Positions 8,009 through 17,051 of a stretch of DNA of 64,000 nt are shown here, piece after piece. Positions within the stretch are counted from its first letter, which is position 1; every line of letters starts with the position of its first letter. Source of the stretch: Fontibacillus phaseoli (GTDB lineage Bacteria > Bacillota > Bacilli > Paenibacillales > Paenibacillaceae); contig NZ_QPJW01000006.1 in the NCBI RefSeq assembly GCF_003337355.1, positions 186,001 to 250,000 of the forward strand, in the 5' to 3' direction. The notes below the pieces were generated by a model. The model saw only the letters and a list, made by a program, of their open reading frames with translations. It was not told the origin of the DNA and made no database searches. A program made the position numbers and the translations under genes.

Positions 8009-8845
8009 TTGAAAAAGAGATTCGCGGATATCGCATTCATTATATTGGGGGCTTTCTTGTTCGCGCTGGCCGTCAACCTGTTTATCATTCCGAATGAGTT
8101 CGGGGAAGGAGGCGTTACAGGAGTCACAATTATTCTGTACTACGTGTTCCAGTGGTCGCCTTCCATCGTCAACATCGTGCTTAACGGCTTGCTGCTGATT
8201 GTGGGATACAGATTTCTGGATCGGCAAACGACGATTTATACGGTGATTGCCGTAGCGTTCAACTCGTTGTTCCTTCATGTCACGGAAAGCTGGAGGATCG
8301 ATTCGCAGGAGCCGATGGTCAATGCCATTTTTGCCGGTGTGATGGTTGGGGTCGGGATCGGCCTGATCGTGCGGGTCGGCGGAACGACGGCGGGAACGGT
8401 GATCTTGGCCCGGATTGCGAATAAATATCTCGATTGGAAAATCAGCTACGCGCTTTTGTTTTTTGATCTGATTGTAGCTTTTTCTTCCTATTTTATTATT
8501 GGCGCGGAGAAGTTGATGCTGACGATCATTATTTTGTATGTGGGCACGAAGGTGATGGATTTCATGATCGAAGGGCTGAACCCCAGAAAGGCGGTGACGA
8601 TCATCTCGGAAAAGCAGGACAGTATCGCAGAGATGGTCATTACCCGGATGGATCGCGGCGTTACGGTCCTGTCGGGCCATGGCTACTATACGAAAAACCC
8701 GAAGGAAGTTCTCTACATCGTCATCAGCAAGCAGGAGGTATCCACGCTGAAGAAGATTGTCAGATCCATCGATACAACCGCTTTTCTTACCATTCATGAT
8801 GTGCGGGATGTGTTCGGGGAAGGGTTTTTGGATATTTCGAAGTAG
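8009..8845 (+). CDS. YitT family membrane protein
   Basis: A 278-residue protein with TTG start at 8009 and GAAAGGAAT upstream. It has five to six membrane helices (about residues 5-170; FIIPNEFGEGGVTGVTIILYY and GGTTAGTVILARIANKY are typical of the family) and a C-terminal cytosolic DUF2179 domain (about 200-278; VTIISEKQDSIAEMVI and GVTVLSGHGYYTKNPKEVLYIVI). Bacilli carry several paralogues; the transported substrate is not established. It stands alone, followed by a strong terminator, so it is probably a single-gene transcript. Confidence 0.93.
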   Translation: MKKRFADIAFIILGAFLFALAVNLFIIPNEFGEGGVTGVTIILYYVFQWSPSIVNIVLNGLLLIVGYRFLDRQTTIYTVIAVAFNSLFLHVTESWRIDSQEPMVNAIFAGVMVGVGIGLIVRVGGTTAGTVILARIANKYLDWKISYALLFFDLIVAFSSYFIIGAEKLMLTIIILYVGTKVMDFMIEGLNPRKAVTIISEKQDSIAEMVITRMDRGVTVLSGHGYYTKNPKEVLYIVISKQEVSTLKKIVRSIDTTAFLTIHDVRDVFGEGFLDISK

Positions 8846-8853
8846 ATTTCTGA

Positions 8854-8883
8854 GAGTCTGGTTGCAACCGGACTCTTTTTTTG
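8854..8883 (+). terminator. Terminator of the yitT-like gene
   Basis: Nearly palindromic 22-base hairpin (GAGTCTGGTTG paired with CAACCGGACTC) followed by a run of T, just after the stop codon. Confidence 0.85.
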
Positions 8884-9037
8884 TTGATAGAACGAAGCGA
8901 TATCGTCAAGGCGCGAACATAAAGGAAAGGTTGCATTAGAATAAGAGAACGCCTTCACCTCCTGGGAAGAGAAGGTATCATCATTCCCTGCCCTTTATTC
9001 AGTACAAAACCCCAAAAATTTAATCAATCTTCATTTG

Positions 9038-9080
9038 TGATGTTACTTAATATATGTTAAACTTCAATTAAGTAACATCA
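9038..9080. promoter_or_regulatory. 14 bp inverted repeat upstream of the recombinase gene
   Basis: TGATGTTACTTAAT at 9038-9051 and its exact reverse complement at 9067-9080, separated by 15 bases and ending 16 bases before the recombinase start. It could be an operator, an mRNA hairpin close to the ribosome binding site (CGGAGGG), or a recombinase target. It is not a terminator because no T run follows. Confidence 0.6.
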
Positions 9081-9096
9081 TTCGGAGGGATTATCG

Positions 9097-9660
9097 GTGC
9101 AATATGTGAATCCGATTCGAGACATGGAGACCATTCAAGCGATGAAAGAGGAGCTGAGAAAACACTCCATCAGGGACCTGCTGCTCTTTGTACTCGGCAT
9201 TAATACGGGTTTGAATCTTCTGGATATGCTGAACCTTACGGTACAGGACGTGTGGGACGGTCAGAGCCCGAGACAGTTTTTATTTATTAAGGACGAGAAG
9301 ACAGGAGAGGAGAAGGCCTATTATCTAAACAGCAAGATCGGGGATATTTTGAATGAGTACTTGTCCGGCAAGGATTGGAACGCGGATGACTATTTATTTA
9401 AATCCAAGAAGGATGGAGGCCCGATTACCCGTCAGCAGGCCTACCGGATTATTAATCATTCCGCAAGGGAAATTGGCATATCGGAGAATATCGGGACGCA
9501 TACGCTGAGGAAGACGTTCGGTTACCATGCGTACCATAGGGGGATTGCCATTTCCATCATCAAATCGATTCTGAATCATCACTCTACGGCGGAGACGCTG
9601 AGATATTTAGGCGTGAATAAAAGCGAAGGGCTGCCTATCAAAGTAGACGTGAACTTATAA
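9097..9660 (+). CDS. Minimal tyrosine recombinase/integrase-like protein
   Basis: A 187-residue protein with GTG start behind CGGAGGG. It contains only the catalytic domain of the phage-integrase family and no N-terminal core-binding domain. HTLR (His135, Arg138), His161 in LNHHS and the nucleophile Tyr170 in LRYLGV are present. The first catalytic Arg, normally in TGLR, is replaced by Asn40 (INTGLNLLDMLNL). In known enzymes this Arg activates the scissile phosphate, so activity is doubtful. No phage or transposon genes adjoin. A perfect inverted repeat lies just upstream. It may be a domesticated or decaying recombinase. Confidence 0.82.
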   Translation: MQYVNPIRDMETIQAMKEELRKHSIRDLLLFVLGINTGLNLLDMLNLTVQDVWDGQSPRQFLFIKDEKTGEEKAYYLNSKIGDILNEYLSGKDWNADDYLFKSKKDGGPITRQQAYRIINHSAREIGISENIGTHTLRKTFGYHAYHRGIAISIIKSILNHHSTAETLRYLGVNKSEGLPIKVDVNL

Positions 9661-9752
9661 TCGAATCGTATAATCCGCCAATAGAATAAGAAACTCCCCA
9701 CATAAATGATGTAGAGAGCATTGGATAACAGGTACGGAATAGACCTCTAATT

Positions 9753-10436
9753 TTAATTATCTGCGTCGTTCAGGTTCATTGTTGTTTGAATATCTACATT
9801 CTTCAATTCCGTAACAACCCCATCTATAACCAGAACCTGCAGCGTTTCTGCATCTTTCATAAAGCGAAAGATACCATTATCAAAGTCGGTATCGGCTTCT
9901 TTGAAGAAAATACCTTCATATAGAGTATCTTTATTATGGTTAAAACTAAGCTGATATTGATCTCCGTCCTGAATTAAATAGGCGCGAATGCCCTTTTCAT
10001 ACAGTCCTTCTTCGTCCCGGATATAACGGGCGACGGAAACAATGTGCAAGTCGACAAAGGGGATGTCACGCACCAAGGAATTAATAATCGACCCCTTCGT
10101 AATTTGTTCCCACCGGCTATGCGCGGTCTGGCCTAAAATGATCTGAGTAATTTGGTGTTCTCTAGCTACTTCGGCAATGACTTTGGATACGGGACGATGT
10201 TCATTATCCTTCATAATGAATTGCGCCGTTGGGTGGGAGTGAGCGAACTCTTTCCATTTCTCGATATAAAATGTTTTCTCGGCATCCAATTCATCGAACG
10301 GCTTCGGATCAATGGTCAATACATAGAGCGGAGCCTGGAGCATATTGGCGATTTTACAGCCGCGCTTGAGTAATCTTTCTCCGTTCGGCCCATAATAAAC
10401 GCAGACAAGGATGCTCTCATTGAACAGATTATCCAT
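9753..10436 (-). CDS. Universal stress protein, KdpD-type
   Basis: A 227-residue cytosolic protein. The first about 145 residues form a USP domain of the type found inside KdpD (ILVCVYYGPNGERLLKRGCKIA; then IILGQTAHSRWEQITKGSIINSLVRDI, the nucleotide-loop region). A C-terminal extension of about 80 residues (RAYLIQDGDQYQLSFNHNKDTLYEG...) is unfamiliar. It is divergent from the mrp cation/proton antiporter operon with 125 bases between them. KdpD USP domains sense ionic or nucleotide signals (family knowledge), so a role in sensing Na+/K+ stress for mrp is plausible but inferred. Confidence 0.8.
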   Translation of the reverse strand: MDNLFNESILVCVYYGPNGERLLKRGCKIANMLQAPLYVLTIDPKPFDELDAEKTFYIEKWKEFAHSHPTAQFIMKDNEHRPVSKVIAEVAREHQITQIILGQTAHSRWEQITKGSIINSLVRDIPFVDLHIVSVARYIRDEEGLYEKGIRAYLIQDGDQYQLSFNHNKDTLYEGIFFKEADTDFDNGIFRFMKDAETLQVLVIDGVVTELKNVDIQTTMNLNDADN

Positions 10437-10561
10437 TTTTATTAATTCACCTCAAGGTTAATAATGGAGCTTTTTCAAACTATGTAAGACTATAGTGGAA
10501 GTCACCTCAAGAGTCAAACGGTATTTAAGAGGATTTGATTTGTTAGTGAGGAGGAGTGCGG

Positions 10562-12973
10562 TTGATTACATTATATCTCTTTATTTTTTTGCCGTTTATC
10601 TTTGCATGTATTGTACCTTTGTTGTACAAATATTTGAATCGCCAAGTACATACGGGCTGGTTCGTGCTGGTTGTTCCATTATCTATCCTGATCTATTTGC
10701 TGACATTTATACCCGCTGTTGCCTCCGGAGAGACGTTTGAATATACGTTCTCCTGGATTCCGTCGCTTGGCATTCATATCACATCCTATGTAGATGGTCT
10801 CGGCCTGCTGTTCGGTCTGCTGATTTCCGGCGTAGGGGCCTTGGTCATTCTCTATTCTATTTTTTATATGTCCAAAGTACGGGAGGCCCTTCATAACTTC
10901 TATATTTACCTGCTGATGTTCATGGGAGCCATGCTGGGATTGGTATTCTCCGATCACTTATTGGCCTTTTACGGGTTCTGGGAGCTGACGAGCGTATCTT
11001 CCTTCTTGTTAATTTCCTATTGGTATGAGCGGAAGAGCTCCAGACAAGGCGCCATGAAATCCATGCTGATTACGGTATTTGGCGGTTTCGGCATGCTGGC
11101 GGGTTTCATTATGCTGATCATGATGGCGGATACGTACAGTATTCGGGAATTGATCGCCAATATGGACGTCATCCAGGGGCATTCGCTGTTTATTCCTGCC
11201 ATGTTATGCATTCTGTTAGGGGCCTTTACGAAGTCCGCACAATTTCCGTTCAGCATTTGGCTTCCGGATGCGATGGAGGCGCCTACCCCTGTAAGTAGTT
11301 ATCTCCATTCGGCCACTATGGTCAAAGCCGGCATTTATTTGGTAGCAAGAATGACCCCTATCTTCGGCGGCAGCCCGGTCTGGTTCTGGATTGTATCCGG
11401 CGTCGGGATTATAACGCTGCTTTATGGTTCATTGACGGCCTTGCGGCAGACGGATTTAAAACCGCTGCTGGCCTACTCGACCATTAGCCAATTAGGATTG
11501 ATCATGAGTCTGCTCGGGATCGGTTCATTAGCCGTGTATTTCGGGCCCGGCGAGAGCGGGACTGTGTTTACTGTAGCTACATTTGCGGCCCTCTTCCATT
11601 TATTTAATCATTCCACCTTTAAAGGAAGCCTGTTTATGGTGGTCGGCATTATCGACCATGAGACGGGCCGGCGGGATATCCGCTATTTGGGCGGCTTGAT
11701 GCATGTCATGCCGATCACGTTTACGATTGCGCTGGTCGGAGGCTTGTCCATGGCAGGCTTACCGCCGTTTAACGGGTTCCTGAGTAAGGAAATGTTCTTT
11801 GCGGCCGTACTCGACGTATCCAAAGCCGGCATTTTCGGCCTGAATAGCATCGGTGCGTTGTTCCCGGTCATTGCCTGGGTAGCCAGTATCTTTACCTTTG
11901 TGTACTGCATGATTTTCGTGTTGAAAACCTTCGGAGGAAAGTATCATCCTGAGCGGCTGAACCGCAAGGTGCATGAGGCACCGATCGGCATGCTCATTGC
12001 TCCGATGGTGCTTGGCCTGCTTGTCGTGCTGGTCTTCTTCTTCCCGAATGTACTGGGCAAATATATCCTTGCGCCGGCATTAACCGCGGTTCTTCCGATG
12101 ATGACCGTCTCTTCCTATGATCTGAAAATCAGTGCCTGGCACGGCATAAACTATGAACTGCTGATGACGCTCGGCGTGATCCTCCTCGGAGGTCTGCTCT
12201 ATATGGCCAAGAAACGGTGGCTCCCGACGGCCCGCAAATTCCCGCAGGGATGGACGCTGAATCACTTTTTCAATGAAGGCTTATTGAGCGCCGAGCGATG
12301 GTCGGCTTCGTTGACCAACCGGTATATGACGGGCTCGCTGAGACACTATTTGTTATACATTTTCGTATTTTTCGTCCTATTATTGTTGGGTTCGCTTTTA
12401 TGGTTCCATGGGATTCGGTTCGATTTCTCCGATAATGCGATGATTAATATTTTCGATGCCGGACTAGTGATTTGTATGGTCATCTCCGCATTAACGGTGC
12501 TATTGGCCGCCAATCGGATCGTGGCTATCGTTGCCCTTGGTGCGTTAGGGTATATGGTCTCCATGTTCTTCGTAATCTTCCGGGCTCCGGATCTGGCGTT
12601 GACGCAGATGGTTGTAGAGACGGTGACCACGGTGCTGTTCCTGCTGTGCTTCTACCATTTGCCTAAGCTGAAGAGAACTATCGAGCGTATTTCGTTCAAA
12701 TGGACCAATTTGGTCGTCTCGATCGCGGTTGGACTGACGGTAACCGTTCTGGGATTATCCGCGAACGGCCACAAATTATTTGAGCCTATCACCTCGTTTT
12801 TTGAGAATTCATACAAGCTGGCCGGTGCCAAAAATATAGTTAATGCGATATTGGTGGATTTCCGCGGCTTCGATACCATGCTGGAGATATCCGTATTAAC
12901 GATTGCCGGACTAGGTGTTTACGTATTGATTCGGCAGCGTTCCAAAAGGGGGAAAGAGCATGAAGCAGAATGA
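10562..12973 (+). CDS. mrpA: Na+/H+ antiporter subunit A
   Basis: Largest subunit (803 residues) of the Mrp complex, which exports Na+ in exchange for H+ at alkaline pH; homologous to NuoL of complex I plus an MrpB-like C-terminal part. TTG 10562 is preferred because AGGAGG (10549-10554) is seven bases upstream; a GTG at 10556 would be too close. The proton-channel region is recognisable (GFWELTSVSSFLLISYW; KSAQFPFSIWLPDAMEAPTPVSSYLHSATMVKAG; HLFNHSTFKGSLFMVVG), and the C-terminal part contains VSMFFVIFRAPDLALTQMVVE. Length matches B. subtilis MrpA. First gene of a seven-gene operon; its end overlaps mrpB by 14 bases. Confidence 0.97.
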   Translation: MITLYLFIFLPFIFACIVPLLYKYLNRQVHTGWFVLVVPLSILIYLLTFIPAVASGETFEYTFSWIPSLGIHITSYVDGLGLLFGLLISGVGALVILYSIFYMSKVREALHNFYIYLLMFMGAMLGLVFSDHLLAFYGFWELTSVSSFLLISYWYERKSSRQGAMKSMLITVFGGFGMLAGFIMLIMMADTYSIRELIANMDVIQGHSLFIPAMLCILLGAFTKSAQFPFSIWLPDAMEAPTPVSSYLHSATMVKAGIYLVARMTPIFGGSPVWFWIVSGVGIITLLYGSLTALRQTDLKPLLAYSTISQLGLIMSLLGIGSLAVYFGPGESGTVFTVATFAALFHLFNHSTFKGSLFMVVGIIDHETGRRDIRYLGGLMHVMPITFTIALVGGLSMAGLPPFNGFLSKEMFFAAVLDVSKAGIFGLNSIGALFPVIAWVASIFTFVYCMIFVLKTFGGKYHPERLNRKVHEAPIGMLIAPMVLGLLVVLVFFFPNVLGKYILAPALTAVLPMMTVSSYDLKISAWHGINYELLMTLGVILLGGLLYMAKKRWLPTARKFPQGWTLNHFFNEGLLSAERWSASLTNRYMTGSLRHYLLYIFVFFVLLLLGSLLWFHGIRFDFSDNAMINIFDAGLVICMVISALTVLLAANRIVAIVALGALGYMVSMFFVIFRAPDLALTQMVVETVTTVLFLLCFYHLPKLKRTIERISFKWTNLVVSIAVGLTVTVLGLSANGHKLFEPITSFFENSYKLAGAKNIVNAILVDFRGFDTMLEISVLTIAGLGVYVLIRQRSKRGKEHEAE

Positions 12974-13382
12974 TGTGATCTTGCAAAGCGTAACCCGAGT
13001 CGCCGTTGTGATCATCTTAACCTTTTCGATCTACTTGTTCATGAACGGCCATCATCATCCCGGGGGCGGATTCATTGGAGGGCTGAGCACGGCTGCGGCG
13101 ATTGTTCTTCTGTATCTTTCTTTTGGCATCGAGAAGGTCAGGGAAAATATTCGGATGGATTTCAAGAAGCTGGCGGCGATCGGCGTGTTGATTGCAGTCG
13201 GGACCGGGATGACAGCCGTTGTCTTCGGCAAACCTTTCTTGACTCAGGCGTTCGACTATTTCAATTTGCCGATTTTCGGAGAAACCGAGCTCGCGTCCGC
13301 ACTGATCTTTGATACAGGGGTTGCCTTGGCGGTTATAGGAACTGCAGTCAATATTATTTTAAGCATAAGCGAGGACCGGTAA
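12960..13382 (+). CDS. mrpB: Na+/H+ antiporter subunit B
   Basis: A 140-residue membrane subunit with four helices. The family hallmark NGHHHPGGGFIGGL appears at about residues 25-39. ATG lies inside the end of mrpA, indicating translational coupling. Usual length for MrpB. Confidence 0.96.
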   Translation: MKQNDVILQSVTRVAVVIILTFSIYLFMNGHHHPGGGFIGGLSTAAAIVLLYLSFGIEKVRENIRMDFKKLAAIGVLIAVGTGMTAVVFGKPFLTQAFDYFNLPIFGETELASALIFDTGVALAVIGTAVNIILSISEDR

Positions 13383-13383
13383 T

Positions 13384-13722
13384 ATGGACACATTAATCGT
13401 CATCCTTGTCGGAATCTTAGTCACCATCGGCACTTATTTGATTTTATCGAGACACCTCTTGCGGATTGTCCTTGGGACATCCATCATCGGCCATGCCGTC
13501 AATCTGTTGATCATTACTTCCGGCGGCTTGAAGACGGGAGGGCCTCCGCTGCTTGGGGAGCGGAATGCCAACTTCACGGATGCCATTCCTCAAGCCTTGG
13601 TGCTGACGGCCATCGTCATCAATTTTGCCGTAACGGCGTTGGTATTGGTTCTGTGCTATCGAGCCTATCAGGGCTTCGGGACAGATGATTTGGAACATCT
13701 AAGGGGGGAGGAGCATGAATAA
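13384..13722 (+). CDS. mrpC: Na+/H+ antiporter subunit C
   Basis: A 112-residue NuoK-like membrane subunit with three helices. The conserved GTSIIGHAVNLLII and DAIPQALVLTAIVINFAVTAL segments are present. It starts one base after the mrpB stop and overlaps mrpD by 8 bases. Confidence 0.96.
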   Translation: MDTLIVILVGILVTIGTYLILSRHLLRIVLGTSIIGHAVNLLIITSGGLKTGGPPLLGERNANFTDAIPQALVLTAIVINFAVTALVLVLCYRAYQGFGTDDLEHLRGEEHE

Positions 13723-15190
13723 TTTATTAATCGCCCCGGTCGTCCTTCCGTTATTAATTGGCATGGTGCTCATTATTTTTCATACCCATATCCGGCTTCA
13801 GCGGGTGCTTAGCTTGATTGCCTTGCTCGCTACGGCCGCCGTTTCCGTTCAATTAATCCATCAGATCCACCATCACGGGATTCAGACCCTGCAGCTAGGC
13901 GGTTGGGAAGCGCCGTATGGCATCAGCTTTGTTGGAGACATGTTCAGTGCATTGCTGCTGTTGGCTACGTCCATTGTTGCCGTATGCTGTCTGATCTATG
14001 CTTTTCCAATGATGGGCAGGAAGCAGCAGAAGCTTTATTTCTATCCTTTGTTTCTGTTTCTGGTGACAGGGGTCAACGGCTCGTTCTTAACGGGGGACTT
14101 ATTTAATCTATATGTCTTTTTTGAACTGTTTTTGGTTGCTTCTTACGTACTGATCACCTTTGGCGGCGAAAAGAGACAGCTTCGGGAGTCTTTGAAATAC
14201 ATCTTCACGAATATTATTTCATCGGCCTTCTTTCTGATGGGGGTTGCTTATTTATACTCGATCACGGGCACCTTGAACCTTGCCGACTTGTCTCTCAAGA
14301 TTGCCGAAGTGGGCCAGGACGGACTCATCACTACCGTTGCCTTTCTATTCTTGATTGTCTTCGCGCTAAAGGCGGGACTGCTGCTATTTTTCTGGCTTCC
14401 GGGCTCCTACAGTGTACCCCCGACGGCGATCGCCGCTATCTTTGCCGCGCTGCTGACCAAGGTAGGGATCTATGCCATCTTCCGTATGTTTACCTTGATC
14501 TTTTATCATGAACCGCAGATTACGCATCTGTTCATAGGGATATTAGCTGCGCTCACGATGTTATTAGGCGGGCTTGGCGCGATAGGCTATTGGGATCTGA
14601 AAAAGATCTTAACCTACAATGTCGTCATCAGCGTCGGATTTATTATGGCGGGGCTGGTCTCCCTAACCCCTGCGGGTATCACGGGCTCCATTTATTATTT
14701 GCTTCACGACATGATTATCAAGGCAATGATCTTCTTGATCGGTGGCACGGTGATTCATTTGACTGGAACAAGCAACTTGAAAGAGATTAGCGGTTTGATC
14801 AGGCGACACCCCGGGTTAGGCTGGATGTTCTTCATCGCCGCCTTGTCTATGGTGGGCATCCCGCCGCTTAGCGGCTTTCTCGGCAAAGTCTTCATTACCC
14901 GGGGCACATTTGAGGGGGGAACCTTTTGGCTTGGAGCCATCGGTCTTGTAGCCAGCTTGTTCATCCTATACTCCATGATGAAGCTCTTTATGAATGCCTT
15001 CTGGGGTGAAATGATTCTGAGCGAAGAGGAAGAGCTGGGGTCGACGAAAGGCTTGCTGCTTCCCATTGTTCTGCTCACTGTCGCCAGTCTCGCTTTAGGG
15101 ATCGGAGCGGAAGGCATTGCGGGCTATGTTGCCCAAGCTACCGAAGAGTTGTTGAACCCGAGTCTCTATATTCAAGCTGTGTTTGACTAA
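13715..15190 (+). CDS. mrpD: Na+/H+ antiporter subunit D
   Basis: A 491-residue NuoN/NuoM-like proton-channel subunit with about 14 helices. FNLYVFFELFLVASYVLITFGG and LLFFWLPGSYSVPPTAIAAIFAALLTKVGIYAIFR mark the family; DMIIKAMIFLIGG is the conserved lysine helix. A strong site (GGGGGGAGG) precedes ATG 13715 inside the end of mrpC. The length is normal. Confidence 0.97.
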   Translation: MNNLLIAPVVLPLLIGMVLIIFHTHIRLQRVLSLIALLATAAVSVQLIHQIHHHGIQTLQLGGWEAPYGISFVGDMFSALLLLATSIVAVCCLIYAFPMMGRKQQKLYFYPLFLFLVTGVNGSFLTGDLFNLYVFFELFLVASYVLITFGGEKRQLRESLKYIFTNIISSAFFLMGVAYLYSITGTLNLADLSLKIAEVGQDGLITTVAFLFLIVFALKAGLLLFFWLPGSYSVPPTAIAAIFAALLTKVGIYAIFRMFTLIFYHEPQITHLFIGILAALTMLLGGLGAIGYWDLKKILTYNVVISVGFIMAGLVSLTPAGITGSIYYLLHDMIIKAMIFLIGGTVIHLTGTSNLKEISGLIRRHPGLGWMFFIAALSMVGIPPLSGFLGKVFITRGTFEGGTFWLGAIGLVASLFILYSMMKLFMNAFWGEMILSEEEELGSTKGLLLPIVLLTVASLALGIGAEGIAGYVAQATEELLNPSLYIQAVFD

Positions 15191-15204
15191 AGGGGGAGAA
15201 AGCT

Positions 15205-15684
15205 ATGCCCATTCAGGTTTTGCTCAATATATTCATTGCGTATTTATGGATGTTTCTTCAGGATGAGACGAATGTATTAAACTTCATCAGCGGCTATTTT
15301 GTCGGCTTGATTATTTTATTCTTCATGCGCCGTTTTTTCAAAAAGCCGTATTATTTGTTTACTCTGGCCGCAGTTGGCAAGCTGTTTATTATTTTCATTC
15401 ACGAATTGTTTACTTCTTCCATCATGGTCATGAAGCATGTGCTTCAGCCCAAATTGGATGTGAAGCCGGGGATCTTCAAGGTGGAGACCGATCTGGAGGG
15501 GGATCTGGAGATCACGCTGCTATCTTTGTTGATTTGCTTAACGCCAGGCTCGGTCGTCATGGAAATATCCCCTGATTCGAAGGTGATGTACATTCACGGC
15601 CTGAACATGCCGGACTCCAGAGAGGCCGTCATCAAGTCGAAGACAATATTTGAAAAAGCAATAAAGGATGTGACAAGAAAATGA
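15205..15684 (+). CDS. mrpE: Na+/H+ antiporter subunit E
   Basis: A 159-residue subunit with two or three N-terminal helices (LLNIFIAYLWMFL; NFISGYFVGLIILFFM) and a cytosolic domain containing LLSLLICLTPGSVVMEISPD, characteristic of MrpE. AAGGGGGAG precedes ATG 15205; the stop overlaps mrpF by four bases (ATGA). Confidence 0.96.
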   Translation: MPIQVLLNIFIAYLWMFLQDETNVLNFISGYFVGLIILFFMRRFFKKPYYLFTLAAVGKLFIIFIHELFTSSIMVMKHVLQPKLDVKPGIFKVETDLEGDLEITLLSLLICLTPGSVVMEISPDSKVMYIHGLNMPDSREAVIKSKTIFEKAIKDVTRK

Positions 15685-15962
15685 TATTCGATACGCTCAT
15701 GATTATTGCTTTATGCTTGTTGGTGTTGGCGATTATGGCCAACCTGTATCGGGTGGTGAAAGGGCCGTCCAGTGCGGATCGCGTGCAGGCCCTGGATTCG
15801 GTCGGCATCAATATCATCGCCAGTATCGCGGTATTCTCCGTCTTTTTGCACACGCATGCTTTCTTTGACCTGATCCTGCTTATCGGAATCTTATCGTTTA
15901 TAGGAACGACCGCCTTTGCCAAATTCCTGGAGAGGGGTGTTGTCATTGAGCGGAAGCGGTGA
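15681..15962 (+). CDS. mrpF: Na+/H+ antiporter subunit F
   Basis: A 93-residue three-helix subunit. YRVVKGPSSADRVQALDSVGINIIA is the family signature, seen at about residues 23-47. Translationally coupled to mrpE. Confidence 0.96.
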   Translation: MIFDTLMIIALCLLVLAIMANLYRVVKGPSSADRVQALDSVGINIIASIAVFSVFLHTHAFFDLILLIGILSFIGTTAFAKFLERGVVIERKR

Positions 15963-16365
15963 AGTCATTGGGGCTGCACTAATCTTGATCGGGGCGGTCT
16001 TCAGTTTGATCAGCGCGATAGGGAATGTCCGATTGCCGGATGTATACACAAGATCTCATGCTGCATCTAAAAGTTCTACGCTCGGCGTGCTATGCGCGCT
16101 ACTTGGCACCTTGCTGTACTTTTTAATCTCCGACGGTTATTTCAGCATCCGCCTCATTTTGGGAATCTTCTTTGTATTCCTGACGGCTCCGGTGGCTGCG
16201 CATATGATCTGCCGGTCGGCATACCGTCACCATGTGCCGTTAGCCGAGGGTACGGTTCAAGATGAGTTGAAGGACTATTATATGGAGAATGAGAATATGG
16301 AGTTGGATTCGGAAGATCAGATAGACGTGACCGAGATAGAAAGCAAGCCTCTGGCCACAGACTGA
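15946..16365 (+). CDS. mrpG: Na+/H+ antiporter subunit G
   Basis: A 139-residue subunit, last gene of the operon. TTG 15946 is chosen because AGAGGGG ends about nine bases upstream; TTG 15940 or GTG 15937 remain possible. RLPDVYTRSHAASKSSTLGV is the MrpG signature. The tail after about residue 95 is longer and more acidic than in B. subtilis (ENENMELDSEDQIDVTEIE). Overlaps mrpF by 17 bases. Confidence 0.94.
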   Translation: MSGSGEVIGAALILIGAVFSLISAIGNVRLPDVYTRSHAASKSSTLGVLCALLGTLLYFLISDGYFSIRLILGIFFVFLTAPVAAHMICRSAYRHHVPLAEGTVQDELKDYYMENENMELDSEDQIDVTEIESKPLATD

Positions 16366-16378
16366 AACACCCGGTATG

Positions 16379-16420
16379 AGGGCATCGAATTCGTCGGCAA
16401 CGACGATTCGATGCCCTTTT
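16379..16420 (+). terminator. Terminator of the mrp operon
   Basis: Long hairpin in which GGGCATCGAAT and CGTCG pair with CGACG and ATTCGATGCCC around GCAA, followed by TTTT. Located 13 bases after the mrpG stop. Confidence 0.9.
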
Positions 16421-16506
16421 ATGTTAGGAACTATGAAATAATCAAAGGTTAATCCATGACTCGCTGATTTATCGATAACAATATAATGATAAGTAACAAT
16501 TATTTA

Positions 16507-16534
16507 TTGATTAACAATAAATTCTGTGTATAAT
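16507..16534 (+). promoter_or_regulatory. SigA-type promoter of the yoaS-like gene
   Basis: TTGATT (16507-16512) and TATAAT (16529-16534) separated by 16 bases, about 33 bases before the start codon, in an AT-rich stretch. Confidence 0.65.
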
Positions 16535-16567
16535 CAAATTATTGATAACTCAAGCGAGGTGCTTTTT

Positions 16568-17041
16568 TTGAAGCGAGAAACACTCTTTTTAAAGGCCGTT
16601 GTTGTTCTGGTCGGACTCCCGGTCCTTGCCTTGTGCATATTGGGATTGCCAAGAATCGTCAATGAAGCGGCAGACTATTTTTCTCCCTATTGGGTGTATC
16701 CGGTATTTATCGTGATCTACGTCTCGGTAATTCCGTTTTTCTTTGCCTTATATCAGGCATATAAACTATTAAGCTATATTGACAAGAATCAGGCTTTCTC
16801 TGGATTGGCCGTCGGAACTTTAAAAAATATTAAAAACTGTGCGATTGCCATCAGTATCCTGTTTGCGGCAAGCGAGCCATTTCTCTATCTAATGGCCGAG
16901 AAGGACGACGCTCCGGGGCTCATCGTCATCGGCCTGGTCATTATTTTTGCCTCGTTTGTGATAGCGGTCTTTGCGGCGGTGCTTCAAAAGCTGTTAAAGA
17001 ATGCCATCGATATAAAATCAGAAAATGATTTAACGGTCTGA
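16568..17041 (+). CDS. yoaS: DUF2975 membrane protein (YoaS-like)
   Basis: A 157-residue protein with four membrane helices. TTG 16568 follows GAGGTG by a normal distance; a longer frame from 16526 would begin inside the promoter. The pattern LFLKAVVVLVGLPVLALCILGLP, then YWVYPVFIVIYVSVIPFFFALYQAYKLLSYID, then FASFVIAVFAAVLQKLLKNAIDIKSENDLTV is that of DUF2975. It is paired with a small XRE repressor directly downstream, exactly like yoaS-yozG in B. subtilis. Function unknown; likely a membrane partner or target of the repressor. Confidence 0.88.
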   Translation: MKRETLFLKAVVVLVGLPVLALCILGLPRIVNEAADYFSPYWVYPVFIVIYVSVIPFFFALYQAYKLLSYIDKNQAFSGLAVGTLKNIKNCAIAISILFAASEPFLYLMAEKDDAPGLIVIGLVIIFASFVIAVFAAVLQKLLKNAIDIKSENDLTV

Positions 17042-17051
17042 GGTGAAAACA

